64,000 nucleotides of DNA from Dinghuibacter silviterrae (GCF_004366355.1 NZ_SODV01000001.1:310001-374000), one strand, 5' to 3'; numbered from the stretch's first letter, positions 1-10,419 are shown. Numbers and translations are program-made. The notes: generated by a model from the letters alone, not told the origin.

Positions 1-3000
1 GGTTTCCCCAACGGATCGGTCCCCACTTCCAGTTCGATGGGGTAATACTTGTCCTTCCCGGTTTGGGTCAGCAGCCCCCGCAGGGCATCCTTGACGGCGA
101 TACGGCCGATGGCCCACTCCTTTTGCCGGGGAAGCGACAGGGTTTCCCGGTAACTGCGTTCTTTACCCGACAGGTAGCGTTTCAGGATAAAGTTCCAGGT
201 GGCGATGCGTTGATAGGTGTGGTGAAACCACCAAACCCCCGGGGCCACTTCCACAGACAGGGCATGATGTAGAGGGTCCATACACACCCGCCACAACCGT
301 TCGTCCACGTCCAACCGCCGGTTTTGCCAACCCCTCAGGACGCACCAGGTCTTCCCGTTTCTTTTCAGCAGGATATCCCCGGTGGCAAATTCGTCCTGCA
401 ACTGGATCAACCGGCACGTGCATTCAAAAAGCCCGTCCTGGTCGCCCGGGTCGCCAAAAAATTCCACCTCGTTTATTTTGACGGGGAACGCAACGTTGTC
501 TTTTGGCAGGGTGAGCTGCAACCAAAGCCCGAACAATTGCCCGGCGTTATCGAGCAGCGATCCCTTTCCCGCGCCCCCTTGTATCCAGCCCCGGATGCCG
601 TCCTTCCCTACGGACACGACCTCCCGGATCCCCTGGTAGGCCGGCCCGTGAAACATCATACGGCTATAGATCTCCGCGGGCGTGATCCGGATGTCCAGTA
701 CCTCGCCAATATCGAAGTGTACATCCGGCGTCTGTGGATAGGTTGCCGCCAGCACCACTTCCGCACGCGCGTAATTTTCCAGTGTCATCTCCAACACGTC
801 CCGCCCCTTCCAGGAACCCGTCACCCTTTCCCGGAATGGCGCCGCCACATTCATCCACTGAAAAACGGCAACCTGTTGCAGACGGCGCACCTTCCCCGGC
901 GCCCCCTTTTCCGCCGCGATGTCCCAAAACAACTCCAGGGCCATGGTCATCGGTATCACCGGCTCCCTGTCATCGGGATGGGGCCAGCCCGGTCTTTGCC
1001 GGATCAGCGAATGATCGATCAGGTAGGGTGTATTCTCCAGGGATATATCGAGCGCGTGGGTGAAATTCGGGCGCCGCGGCGCCAGCAAATCAAGAATGTG
1101 CGTCTGTGCCTCTGTCAACTCCTGGCAATTTTCGAGGAAAGACTGCATCAGCGGCGACGACGACGCGTAGCCTGTCGGCCCGGCGGCCGCTCCGGCAGTC
1201 GCCATCGCAGCAGGCCCCGAGGGCCCCACGGGCCCCGATGCCACGGAAGCTGCCCCCGCGGCGCGCCTCCACTTTTCCAACCCCGCGATCTCCTTCACGG
1301 CGGGCGACCCCAACTGCAAAGACACGCCCGCCGGGCGGACAGGCACCCCCATAAAGGCATAGTCCACCGCACGGCCTTCCACGAATAAAGCCGCCAACAC
1401 CCTTTGCAACTGGCAAAGCCCCGAACGGTGCGGAACATTGGCCGCTACGGCGCTGTAAGAACGCTGTTTGAGTGTATCGTCGACAAATCCCGTGAGCCCT
1501 CCCGAACCCACCTGTATAAAAACCCGCGTTCCTTCCTCGTAAAGACGATCGATCAATTCCCGGAAACGCACGGGTTGAAGAAGGTGTGCAACGGTCAGTT
1601 GCCGCACGCCCTCGGCATCGTCCGGGTAAGGGGCGACTGTCGTGGCGGACCACAGGGGGATGGCCGCCTTTTGAAAGGGAACCTGGCTCAGAACCTGCAT
1701 CAACCCCTCCAGCCGGTCTTCGATAAACGGCGAGTGAAACCCCGATTGAAAAGGCAGCCGCTGGACAAAAACCTGTTGTGCTTTTAACTGGTCTTCCACT
1801 CTTTCCAAAGCGGCTTTCCTACCACAAAGGATCACCTGTTGCGGACAATTGTCTATGGACAGGTACACCTCCTCCACCGCCAAAAGCAGCGGTGCCACTA
1901 CAGGATACCCGCAACCCGCCACCAGAAAACCTGCGTCTTCAATATCGAAAAGGGCAGGGTTCAATCCCCCCAGCATACGCGCGACGGCCTCCGGTGATGC
2001 GAGCGATGAAGAACGGGCCGCCAGGAATTCACCAAGGCTGTGGCCTGCGTTCAGGTCTGGCGATATACCCAGTCTTTTCAACGCCGTATCCAGGGTCTCG
2101 CTTCTCTCGATGGCCTGAAAGGCCACCTGGAACAATTCCGTTTCCGAGGATACCCCGTACCGTGCGGGCTCGATACCGAAATACGAAGCCACGCTCTCCG
2201 TCTCCCCCGCACCGAGCCCGTCAAGACCAGGGAAAAGAAAAGCGACTTTGCCCCCGGAGGAGACTAGTGGCGTCGTCGTAAACCATATATCCTGCTTGTT
2301 CCGCCAGGGTGTCCCCCGGCGTATGATGTTGATCGCTTTGCGGATTCTTTCTTCCGTGGGGTCAAACAGGGCAAGCCGGCAGGGCCCTTCTCCCGGATCG
2401 GTCTCCCCATTTTCGAGGGCCTCGATCAGGGCATCCCCGGTCGCGCGGGCCAGTAGCCGTACGGAATCCATACCTGAATTGGTGACGCGCGGACGTCGAC
2501 GACCGGTCGACGCCCCCGGCGCCCCCTGCAACACCACGTGCGCATTAATCCCCCCAAACCCAAACGCATTCACCCCCGCCACCAGGGGCAGGTCCGTCTG
2601 GCGCCAGTCAAGGGTTTCCCGGACGGGTTCGAAACGCGTCTGCCGCAACTGTTCCAAGGGTTCCTCACAATGCAGCGTGGGCGGTATCTTCTCATGATAA
2701 AGGGCAAGCGCTGTCTTGATCAGGCCCGCGATACCGGCGGCCGGCATGGCGTGTCCGATCATCGACTTCACGCTCCCGATCCCGGCCCGGGGCAACGCAT
2801 TGTCGTTACCAAACACCCGGGCAAGGGTTTCCAGTTCCGTTTTATCGCCTAAAGGCGTACCGGTACCATGGGCTTCGATATAGCCGATGTCCCGCACCGC
2901 CATCTGCGCCTGCTGCCAGGCCTGTTCCATCGCCTTCGACTGGCCCTTGACCGAGGGACTCATGACGCTCGTGCCGGCGCCGTCGCTGGAAACACCGACC

Positions 3001-3899
3001 CCGCGGATCACGGCGTAGATCCTGTGTCCTCCCGCCAGGGCGTCCTCCAGACGCTTCAACACCACAAACCCACACCCCTCCCCAATCAGCAAGCCGTCGG
3101 CCCGCTGATCGAAGGGCCGGATCTGCTGCCGCCTGGACAACGCGCCCAGTTGGGTAAATATGCTCCAGAAGGGTGCGTTCTGCCCGGCATGGATCCCACC
3201 GGCAATCACCATGTCGGACCGGCCGGCGCTCAATTCCCGGACGGCATGGTCAACCGCCACCAGCGAGCTGGCGCAGGCGGCGTCCACGGTATAGGCCGAC
3301 CCGCCCAGGTCCAGCCGGTTGGCCACCAGCGAGGCCGCCAGGTTGGGCACAAGCCCCATCGCCACGTCGGGTCCGAAACGTCCCTTCTTCGACTGAAAGT
3401 CTCTTTTGATCTCCTGGATCTCTTGTTCCCTGGCTTCCGGTAACAATTGCCGGAGCAGGTGAACGATTTGTTCGCCCGTGCGCACGATATCGGCGACGCG
3501 GGTGGCGCCGGGGCTCATATAATTGCCCTTGCCCAAAATGACGGCCGTCTTGTCCAACGGGAGCCGCTTATCGAAAACAGACGCGTCTGCCAGCGCCTGT
3601 TGCGCCAGGCGGAGCGCCAGCAATTGCTCCGGCTCGGTGCCCTCGACCGCCAGCGGCAAAAGCCCAAACGCCAAAGGATCGAAGGTGGCAAAGGAGTCGA
3701 TAAAGCCACCCTTCCGGCAATAAAAGCGGTCCGCCGCCGGCCCTGCGTCGTCAAAAAAACTATGGTCCAGCCGGTGTTCGGGCGCCGTTTGAATGGCGTC
3801 CCTTTTGTCCAGGATATTTCTCCAGAAGGTATGGACGTCACCTGCCCCCGGGAAAATCCCCGACATACCGACGATCGCAATTTCCAAGGGTTTCTGCAT
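1..3899 (-). CDS. Type I polyketide / lipid synthase, KS-AT-DH-PPTase (3' end outside window)
   Basis: This reading frame is open from the ATG at 3899 to the window edge: 1299 codons are visible and the stop lies outside. The protein starts MQKPLEIAIVGMSGIFPGAG, a typical ketosynthase start. The KS has its active Cys in DAACASS near residue 206 and His residues in EAHGTGT (about 344) and GHAMPAAG (about 382). An acyltransferase follows, with FLFPG near 553, GHSLGE near 622 and a later GFHSPF. After an Ala/Gly/Pro-rich linker, a double-hotdog dehydratase-like region begins near 955, with a likely catalytic His in LIDHSL (about 963). The last visible part (after about 1215) has KEWAIGRIAVKDALR and then GTDPLGKP, which resembles a 4'-phosphopantetheinyl transferase. 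It starts 16 bp after the upstream synthase stop, so the two are probably co-transcribed and act as partners in an iterative synthase in the cytosol. No ACP is seen in the visible part. Confidence 0.9.
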   Translation of the reverse strand, partial: MQKPLEIAIVGMSGIFPGAGDVHTFWRNILDKRDAIQTAPEHRLDHSFFDDAGPAADRFYCRKGGFIDSFATFDPLAFGLLPLAVEGTEPEQLLALRLAQQALADASVFDKRLPLDKTAVILGKGNYMSPGATRVADIVRTGEQIVHLLRQLLPEAREQEIQEIKRDFQSKKGRFGPDVAMGLVPNLAASLVANRLDLGGSAYTVDAACASSLVAVDHAVRELSAGRSDMVIAGGIHAGQNAPFWSIFTQLGALSRRQQIRPFDQRADGLLIGEGCGFVVLKRLEDALAGGHRIYAVIRGVGVSSDGAGTSVMSPSVKGQSKAMEQAWQQAQMAVRDIGYIEAHGTGTPLGDKTELETLARVFGNDNALPRAGIGSVKSMIGHAMPAAGIAGLIKTALALYHEKIPPTLHCEEPLEQLRQTRFEPVRETLDWRQTDLPLVAGVNAFGFGGINAHVVLQGAPGASTGRRRPRVTNSGMDSVRLLARATGDALIEALENGETDPGEGPCRLALFDPTEERIRKAINIIRRGTPWRNKQDIWFTTTPLVSSGGKVAFLFPGLDGLGAGETESVASYFGIEPARYGVSSETELFQVAFQAIERSETLDTALKRLGISPDLNAGHSLGEFLAARSSSLASPEAVARMLGGLNPALFDIEDAGFLVAGCGYPVVAPLLLAVEEVYLSIDNCPQQVILCGRKAALERVEDQLKAQQVFVQRLPFQSGFHSPFIEDRLEGLMQVLSQVPFQKAAIPLWSATTVAPYPDDAEGVRQLTVAHLLQPVRFRELIDRLYEEGTRVFIQVGSGGLTGFVDDTLKQRSYSAVAANVPHRSGLCQLQRVLAALFVEGRAVDYAFMGVPVRPAGVSLQLGSPAVKEIAGLEKWRRAAGAASVASGPVGPSGPAAMATAGAAAGPTGYASSSPLMQSFLENCQELTEAQTHILDLLAPRRPNFTHALDISLENTPYLIDHSLIRQRPGWPHPDDREPVIPMTMALELFWDIAAEKGAPGKVRRLQQVAVFQWMNVAAPFRERVTGSWKGRDVLEMTLENYARAEVVLAATYPQTPDVHFDIGEVLDIRITPAEIYSRMMFHGPAYQGIREVVSVGKDGIRGWIQGGAGKGSLLDNAGQLFGLWLQLTLPKDNVAFPVKINEVEFFGDPGDQDGLFECTCRLIQLQDEFATGDILLKRNGKTWCVLRGWQNRRLDVDERLWRVCMDPLHHALSVEVAPGVWWFHHTYQRIATWNFILKRYLSGKERSYRETLSLPRQKEWAIGRIAVKDALRGLLTQTGKDKYYPIELEVGTDPLGK

Positions 3900-3915
3900 A
3901 AGTTAGGGGTTGAAC

Positions 3916-6900
3916 TTATTCCGCCATGATCAATACCTGGCTTTCGCGTCCGTATTTCAATTCATTCAGGAACGACTCCTTCCCCGTTTCCAGCGGGATC
4001 AGGCCGATACCTTTACGCTCATATTCTCTTTCAAGACCCGGGGTGACCATACCCGCGCCCTTCCAGGGTCCCCAGTTGATCGCCAGCACTTTCCCCTGGA
4101 TCAACTTTTTCAATTCCCGCGCATACCGGTCGATCACGCTGTTTGCTGCCGCATAGTCCGTCTGTCCACGATTGCCATACACCGACGCAACGCTGGAAAA
4201 GAGGATGACAAACTGCACGTCGCTCCTCAGCTCTTCCGCCAGCACCCGCAGCGGGGTGACCTTAGTGGAAAAAACCCTTTCGAAGGATTCCAGGGTCTTC
4301 TGGTGAAACAGTTTGTCTTCCAGCAACCCGGCGCCATGCACGACTCCGTCCACGCGGCCGTGGGTGGCATATACCCCCGCCATAAATTGACGCAAACCCT
4401 CCTCATCCCTCAGGTCCAGGGAATGATAGATCACCGTCGCCCCATTGGCCTCCATGGCCGAAAGGGTATTCAGGATCTGGTTCCACTTGAAGATCTCCTC
4501 TGTTCTTTTCTCAATTTCCGCGGGCGTTCCCCCCGTTCCCCGGGCCAGCAGGTACTGCCGGATCTCTTCCCGTGTTTTCAGGAAGCGGTATTGGTCCCGC
4601 CCTTCCAGGCGGGGATCCAAAGAGCGGCCCACCAGCACGTAACGGCATGGGTAGTCCTTGGAAAACCGCGTCATCAACTCCGCCGTGATCCCCTGCGCGC
4701 CACCCAACACCAGCACCACGGCCTCTTTATCGAGGTTGATATCGGATACGTTCCCTTCGGCCAGCCGGCTGGGGACCAGCTCATGCGTATGCCGGACGGT
4801 ATGGTCATAAAATACTTCCGACGGATGGTCGGGGTTTAGGATCTCGTCAAGGGCAATCCCGGCGATGGCATCGGGTGACAATTTGTTCTGGAGGTTGATC
4901 ATCCGGCACTTTGTTTTTTCCCATTCCTTATCCAGGCTTTTCAGAAAACCCGGGAATCCTTGAAAATGCCGGAGGAACCTGGCCTCCCCGGGGAGCGTCA
5001 TATACCCACCCAAGTCCGAGATCGCGTAGATCCATTTCACCCGGTTCAAATCCAGCTTCTTCACCATTCCGAAGGATTCGTCTATGGTCAGCTTTTTTAC
5101 CGCGGCAAAAACATCCAATAAGATCAACCCGTCATACGTCTCCAGCGCATCCCCGGAGGATACCACCGTCGCTGTCGCGCCGTATTTTTCCAACCGCTCC
5201 TTGATCGCCGGGGCAATCGCGCCCCCGTCGTCGGTGATCGCAAACCGTTGTCCCTTCAGGTCCTGGCGGCTTGTCGCGCTAAACAGCGTGGGCGTCAATT
5301 CAAAGCGAAGCCTGGACAATTTCGGTGCCGGTGGCACTGCCTCTCCCGTATGTTGCACAATCCATTGCAAAAGACCGTTGAGTGTTTTGAGCGCCGCCAG
5401 CTGTTCCACGACGGCGTCCTCGCTTTTACCCGGTGCGGTCAGCCCCCCGAGCTGTATCCGAAGCGCCCCGGTGATCTCCATCCGTTTGATGGAGTCTATG
5501 CTAAGGTCGCCCTCCAGGTCCATGTCCATCCCCAGCATGTCCGAGGGGTAACCCGTCTTTTCACTGACAACCTGCAGCAGCAGTTTACGGAGCTCCGGTT
5601 CGGTGCGCGCAGCGGGCGCCGCGGCTGCGGTAGCGGGTACCGGCGCGGCGGCGGGCCTCAATGCCGCGGCCGGCGCCTCCAAGCCCGGCCCGGCCACGCC
5701 CGGGCCGGTCACAGCGGCCGGCCGCACCAGCACCGCGTCCCCCAGGGACGCCCCCGGCACGGCCTGCCCCAAATACCCCAGCATCACATCCCTTTGTGCC
5801 TGTATCAACTGCCGGACGCTAAGCAGGTATTCCTGAACAATGTGTTCCGCTCCTCCGTTTGACATATAAGAAGATGTTTTGTTTCCCATGATTTCCAGGG
5901 GCGTAACCACCGGTGCACGGACCGGCAGGTCCCCGGACAACGGTCTCGCCCACTGTCCGTTGACGACCCAGGTGGACGCGCTCCGGCGAAAAGCGGAAGG
6001 ATCGAGGTCCACCTGTCGCGCCCCCCGCCCTTCGAACAACTTTTCCCACCGGATCTCCCGCCCGCTGGCGACAACACCCGCCAGCGCCGACAAAAACCGC
6101 GAAAGACCCGACTGCCCTTTCTCTTCGGTATGCAACAGCAACACTTCTTTGCCAAGGATCGTCCGGGTCAGCCCCGTCAATACTTTCCCGGGTCCGACTT
6201 CCAGGAATATCCGCGCGCCGTCTTCGTACATCTTTTGTACTTCCTCGCAAAACCGGACCGGTTGCACCAGGTGGTCCGCCAGCCTGTTCTTGATCGCCTC
6301 CGGCGATACGGGATACACACCGGCCGTGGTATTGGACCACACCGGGAGCGTTGGCCTCCGGAAAGGCACACCCTTCAGGGCCGACCGGTACAATTCCCGG
6401 GATCCCGCCAGCAAGGGACTATGAAAAGCACACGCCACCTCCAGCGGCCTGTAGTCTATTTTCAGGTCCGATAATTTTTGTTTCAGCCGCTCCATGGAGG
6501 GCGTATCCCCCGCCAGCACCCATTGCTGGGGAGCGTTGTGGTTCACCGCGTACACACCTTCACCAACAATATCCCCAAGCGATCCCTGCGGGCAACTGAC
6601 CGCAACCATCACCCCCTTGTCGTCGCCCACGGCTTCCAAAACCGCTGCCGCCCTTTTTTCGCTCAGGGATACCAGTTGGTCTTCTTCAAAAACCCCGGCA
6701 AAACAAAGCGCGGGCAGTTCGCCGTAGCTGTGCCCCGCGAGCATATCCGGTTCGATCCCCAGGTCCCGCAACAAGGAAGCAATGGCCATGTCCACCATAC
6801 CCAGCAGCGGTTGTGCCAGCCGGGTATCCTTGACCCGTTCATTTTGCCGGCGCCGGGCGTCCTCGTCAAAAACGGCCGGGGGGAAAAGTACCTGTTCGTA

Positions 6901-9900
6901 CTCCGGCCGCCCCTTGACCCACCGGCGCAGCGAAGGGATATGCACCATCAACTCCCTCGCCATGTTCACCCGCTGGCTTCCCTGACCGGGGAAAAGAAAC
7001 GCGATCTTGCCCTCTACTTTTTTTGTGTACAAAACATCTTTATTCAATAAATCCTCCCGCCCTTCCGCCACCATACACAGTTGTACCGGTTTTTCGGAAG
7101 ACAGCGCCAGGCTATATGCCAGGTCTTTCAGGGATATTTCGTCCGTGTCCCGTACCATAGCGCGGACCGTGTCCAACAGCGCAAGGGCTTCCTCCGGGTT
7201 GTCGCCCCTGAACACCAACAATTCCGCCGGCCACGCCGCTGTGGGCGGTGTATTTTCCAGGTGATTTTCGATCACCGCATGGAAATTGGTTCCTCCGAAT
7301 CCAAAAGCGCTGACACCGGCCAGGCGCCTGTCTTCCGTCCAGATACCCGCCTGCAGGGAAAACTGAAACGGGCTAAAGGCCGGTGTATAGTAAGCATTGG
7401 GCGTCGACAGGTGAAGCGTGGGTGGTTTTACACCGTGATACACCGACAGGGCGGCCTTGATCAGCCCCGCCAGACCCGCGGCACACTTGGTGTGCCCGAT
7501 CTGGGTCTTGACGGACCCAAGGTTCGCCTGCCCGGGCAGCGCCCCTTCACGGCTAAAAAGATCGGACAGGGCACTCAGCTCCGTTTTGTCTCCCACCACG
7601 GTCCCCGTCCCGTGCGCTTCTACCATACCCACCAGGGAAGGCGATACCCCCGCCTGTTCGTACGCCCTTTCCAGGGCCTTTACCTGGCCGGACCTGCGGG
7701 GGGCGGTCAGTCCAAGGCTTTTACCGTCGCTGGACCCGCCGACCCCTTTTATCACCGCGTAAATCCGGTCTCCATCATGAACGGCATCCGTATAACGCTT
7801 AAGCACCAGCATCGCCACCCCTTCACCCAAAGCGATCCCATCCGCGCCTGCGTCAAATGTGCTGCACCGCCCTTTCCTGGACAGCGCATGCGTGCTGGAA
7901 AACAACAAGTAATCGGTAATCCCGTTGTGCAGGTCGGCCGCACCGGCCAGCACCATATCCGACCGGCCCGTTGCCAGCTCCTGGCAAGCCAGGTCCACCG
8001 CGGCCAGCGAAGACGCGCAAGCCGCGTCCACCGTATAGTTCCGTCCCCCCAGGTTCAGCCGGTTCGTAATCCTACCGGATATCACATTCGCCAGTATCCC
8101 CGGGAAAGAATCTTCCGTCAGTGTCGGCAGGGCGGCGTCCAGCTCGGGCGGCAGTTCCCCCAACAACTGGCGGTACATCGCCCGGAAGGAATACAGGTTG
8201 GCCAGGTCATGCCCCCCTTCCGCCCCGATGATGACCGATACGTTCCCTCCGTCCACATCCTTCCCTCCATAACCGGCATCGTCCAGGGCGCGTTTGGCCA
8301 CCAGCAGGCTCAACAACTGCGTTGGGTCGATGGCCGCCAGGGCCTGGGGCGGTATGCCAAATACCACCGGATCGAAGTCCGTGTCGGGGATAAAGCCGCC
8401 CCATTTGGAATGCGACCGGTCCCCGCTTGTCGAAGCCGGGTCATAATACAACGATTTATTCCAACGGTCCTCCGGCACTTCGGTGATGCAATCCCTGCCA
8501 CCGAGGATGTTGCTCCAGTATGCATCGAGGTTTCCAGCCCCCGGGAAAATACACGCCATGCCGACGATGGCCACGTCCCGCCCTTCCAAACGGCGCGCGG
8601 CCATGGCCGGTACGGCGTCCAGCAAGGTCACGCTTCCTTCGGATACGTCTTTGTGCAACGCCTCCACCGTAACCACCTTATCCCTCAGTGCCACCACCTG
8701 GCCGATCATATACATACCCTTCTCCGCCTGTTCTTCCGCGGATACCGGCAGCACCTTTTCGCCTTTTCTTTCCATGCCCTTGGTGGCGATCCTCAGACGG
8801 CCCACGTTCAATTGCTCAAGGTGGTCCCACATCGCCTTCCGGTCCATCCCGATCTCCCGCAACCGTTCCTTTTCCTCCCGGAAAAACACCGCAAAAGGCG
8901 AGTCCAGACAACGTGTTTCATGCCCCGGTGCCGTCTCCAGCAATATCGTATCCGTTTGCCGGATCGCTTCTTCCTGGAACTGCGGGAGGACCGCCCCTGT
9001 ATCAACCGCTTCTTTTGTATAGAGGTACGCCGTACCCATCAACACGCCCACCCCGGCGCCCCGCATCGCCAATGGCGCCGCCATCACCGCGACAAAGGCC
9101 GCCGAAAAGGCGTCATGGATACCACCGGCAAAAAACACCTGTAGCGCATCCGCATGATCTTCCTGCAGCAGGCGTTCGATTTGTTTTTCCCAAAGAACCA
9201 GGCTCGACAGCGGCCCAACGTGTCCTCCGCATTCCCGTCCTTCGAAAACAAACTTTCGCGCGCCTTCCTTCAGGAAAAGGTCCAGCAAGATGGGAGAAGG
9301 TGTATGCAAAAAAGTGTTGATCCCGATGTCCTCCAGCGATTTCGCCTGGGATGGACGTCCGCCCGCGATCAACACAAACGGCGGTTTTTCCTCCCGGATG
9401 TACTCCAGTTGCTCATCCCGCAATGTCTGTGGCGCAAAACCCAGAATGCCCACGCCCCAGGCATTTTCCCCTGCCGTTTGCCGCGTTTGCCGGATCAGTT
9501 GTTTTGCCTGATCTCCTTTCAACAGGGATAAAGCCACAAACGGAAGACCGCCGGCTTCCGCAACCGCACCCGCAAATGCAGGCACATCGCTCACTCTCGT
9601 CATCGGTCCCTGGGCTATAGGATAAGTTGTACCCAAAGCTGTGCTCAACGTATTCCCGGGTCCCAACACCTTCCCCGCCTTCGCCTGGCGCAGGTGCCCG
9701 CGCATCGCCTCATGAAGCCCGGTTACCATCCGGTCCAGCTTCCCATACCGTGCAACCAGGCTGCCCGCGATCGCTATATCCTGCCCTATGGGAACCTCTT
9801 CCAGGTTCGGACGGTCCAACACCCTGACCCCATCGATCACCCTTGTCTCACTCCCCGTCAGTTTTGAGCACACGTCCTTGAATTCTTTTGACGCGCCGCA

Positions 9901-10419
9901 CTCCGGGAACAACACTAGTTGGCTGTCCAGCACGACACCGCTCGCACCCATGGCGACCAACGCCGCCGACGTATGGATCCCCGCGCCTCCCTGTACCCAA
10001 ATATCTATACCACGAACCTCGCGAATGATCCGCTGAAACAATATAAAGGTCGACTCCTCTCCCACCCGTCCTGCACCTTCATTCCCTTTGACAATGATCG
10101 CCGAAGCCCCTTCCGCCTTTGCCTTTTGTGCCTCCGCAACGGTATGTACCTGGCAAAACCACATGGCCTTCACGCGAAAGGGCGCAATGACCAATTCAAC
10201 CTGAGAAGGTAAAGAGATGCCGGAAAGCGTATCGGAAACCATGCAGACCCCAAAGGGCTCGCGCGTACCCCCGACCATCGCGTCCAGCGCTTCCACCGCT
10301 TTGTCGCGGTTACGGCCGAGGTGCAGTACCGGGAAGGCCCCGGTCTTCGACAGGGCGATTGCAAGCCCCACATCAGGCTTTTCAAAAGGTGTTATTCCAA
10401 TTAGGTTTGTCTTTCTCAT
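3916..10419 (-). CDS. Type I polyketide / lipid synthase, (ER-like)2-KS-AT-ACP-KR
   Basis: This 2167-residue multidomain synthase is cytosolic. Residues about 1-560 form two nitronate-monooxygenase-like TIM barrels in tandem (GGAGIHTSAALVAMGASGVV in the first, FAGGIHDAFSAAF in the second). They are the likely enoyl reductase, as PfaD is in polyunsaturated fatty acid synthases. KS begins near 613 (GRDVAIVGMACIFPG), with its Cys in DAACASS (about 799) and His in EAHGTGT and GHTKCAAG. AT runs about 1140-1415 with GHSYGE near 1228. An Ala/Pro-rich linker leads to one ACP with the phosphopantetheine Ser in LSIDSIKRMEI (about 1641). KR occupies about 1690-2167, with its nucleotide loop GGAQGITAEL near 1903 and Tyr in GQTDYAAANS near 2088. 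The DSIKR-type ACP and the domain set recall PfaA-like secondary lipid synthases rather than modular PKS. DH activity is supplied by the downstream gene. The product cannot be read from sequence. Confidence 0.93.
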   Translation of the reverse strand: MRKTNLIGITPFEKPDVGLAIALSKTGAFPVLHLGRNRDKAVEALDAMVGGTREPFGVCMVSDTLSGISLPSQVELVIAPFRVKAMWFCQVHTVAEAQKAKAEGASAIIVKGNEGAGRVGEESTFILFQRIIREVRGIDIWVQGGAGIHTSAALVAMGASGVVLDSQLVLFPECGASKEFKDVCSKLTGSETRVIDGVRVLDRPNLEEVPIGQDIAIAGSLVARYGKLDRMVTGLHEAMRGHLRQAKAGKVLGPGNTLSTALGTTYPIAQGPMTRVSDVPAFAGAVAEAGGLPFVALSLLKGDQAKQLIRQTRQTAGENAWGVGILGFAPQTLRDEQLEYIREEKPPFVLIAGGRPSQAKSLEDIGINTFLHTPSPILLDLFLKEGARKFVFEGRECGGHVGPLSSLVLWEKQIERLLQEDHADALQVFFAGGIHDAFSAAFVAVMAAPLAMRGAGVGVLMGTAYLYTKEAVDTGAVLPQFQEEAIRQTDTILLETAPGHETRCLDSPFAVFFREEKERLREIGMDRKAMWDHLEQLNVGRLRIATKGMERKGEKVLPVSAEEQAEKGMYMIGQVVALRDKVVTVEALHKDVSEGSVTLLDAVPAMAARRLEGRDVAIVGMACIFPGAGNLDAYWSNILGGRDCITEVPEDRWNKSLYYDPASTSGDRSHSKWGGFIPDTDFDPVVFGIPPQALAAIDPTQLLSLLVAKRALDDAGYGGKDVDGGNVSVIIGAEGGHDLANLYSFRAMYRQLLGELPPELDAALPTLTEDSFPGILANVISGRITNRLNLGGRNYTVDAACASSLAAVDLACQELATGRSDMVLAGAADLHNGITDYLLFSSTHALSRKGRCSTFDAGADGIALGEGVAMLVLKRYTDAVHDGDRIYAVIKGVGGSSDGKSLGLTAPRRSGQVKALERAYEQAGVSPSLVGMVEAHGTGTVVGDKTELSALSDLFSREGALPGQANLGSVKTQIGHTKCAAGLAGLIKAALSVYHGVKPPTLHLSTPNAYYTPAFSPFQFSLQAGIWTEDRRLAGVSAFGFGGTNFHAVIENHLENTPPTAAWPAELLVFRGDNPEEALALLDTVRAMVRDTDEISLKDLAYSLALSSEKPVQLCMVAEGREDLLNKDVLYTKKVEGKIAFLFPGQGSQRVNMARELMVHIPSLRRWVKGRPEYEQVLFPPAVFDEDARRRQNERVKDTRLAQPLLGMVDMAIASLLRDLGIEPDMLAGHSYGELPALCFAGVFEEDQLVSLSEKRAAAVLEAVGDDKGVMVAVSCPQGSLGDIVGEGVYAVNHNAPQQWVLAGDTPSMERLKQKLSDLKIDYRPLEVACAFHSPLLAGSRELYRSALKGVPFRRPTLPVWSNTTAGVYPVSPEAIKNRLADHLVQPVRFCEEVQKMYEDGARIFLEVGPGKVLTGLTRTILGKEVLLLHTEEKGQSGLSRFLSALAGVVASGREIRWEKLFEGRGARQVDLDPSAFRRSASTWVVNGQWARPLSGDLPVRAPVVTPLEIMGNKTSSYMSNGGAEHIVQEYLLSVRQLIQAQRDVMLGYLGQAVPGASLGDAVLVRPAAVTGPGVAGPGLEAPAAALRPAAAPVPATAAAAPAARTEPELRKLLLQVVSEKTGYPSDMLGMDMDLEGDLSIDSIKRMEITGALRIQLGGLTAPGKSEDAVVEQLAALKTLNGLLQWIVQHTGEAVPPAPKLSRLRFELTPTLFSATSRQDLKGQRFAITDDGGAIAPAIKERLEKYGATATVVSSGDALETYDGLILLDVFAAVKKLTIDESFGMVKKLDLNRVKWIYAISDLGGYMTLPGEARFLRHFQGFPGFLKSLDKEWEKTKCRMINLQNKLSPDAIAGIALDEILNPDHPSEVFYDHTVRHTHELVPSRLAEGNVSDINLDKEAVVLVLGGAQGITAELMTRFSKDYPCRYVLVGRSLDPRLEGRDQYRFLKTREEIRQYLLARGTGGTPAEIEKRTEEIFKWNQILNTLSAMEANGATVIYHSLDLRDEEGLRQFMAGVYATHGRVDGVVHGAGLLEDKLFHQKTLESFERVFSTKVTPLRVLAEELRSDVQFVILFSSVASVYGNRGQTDYAAANSVIDRYARELKKLIQGKVLAINWGPWKGAGMVTPGLEREYERKGIGLIPLETGKESFLNELKYGRESQVLIMAE

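Noticed and set aside
324-1388. 354-aa plus-strand frame
   Set aside because: Antisense to the KS-AT-DH synthase, Arg/Pro-rich, no family motif. The minus-strand frame is the real gene and is continuous to 3899.
1-3899. Frameshift or pseudogene in the second synthase
   Set aside because: Reading the minus strand codon by codon shows one open frame; only the window edge cuts it.
7081-9144. 687-aa plus-strand frame
   Set aside because: Antisense shadow of the large synthase; the composition reflects reversed codons.
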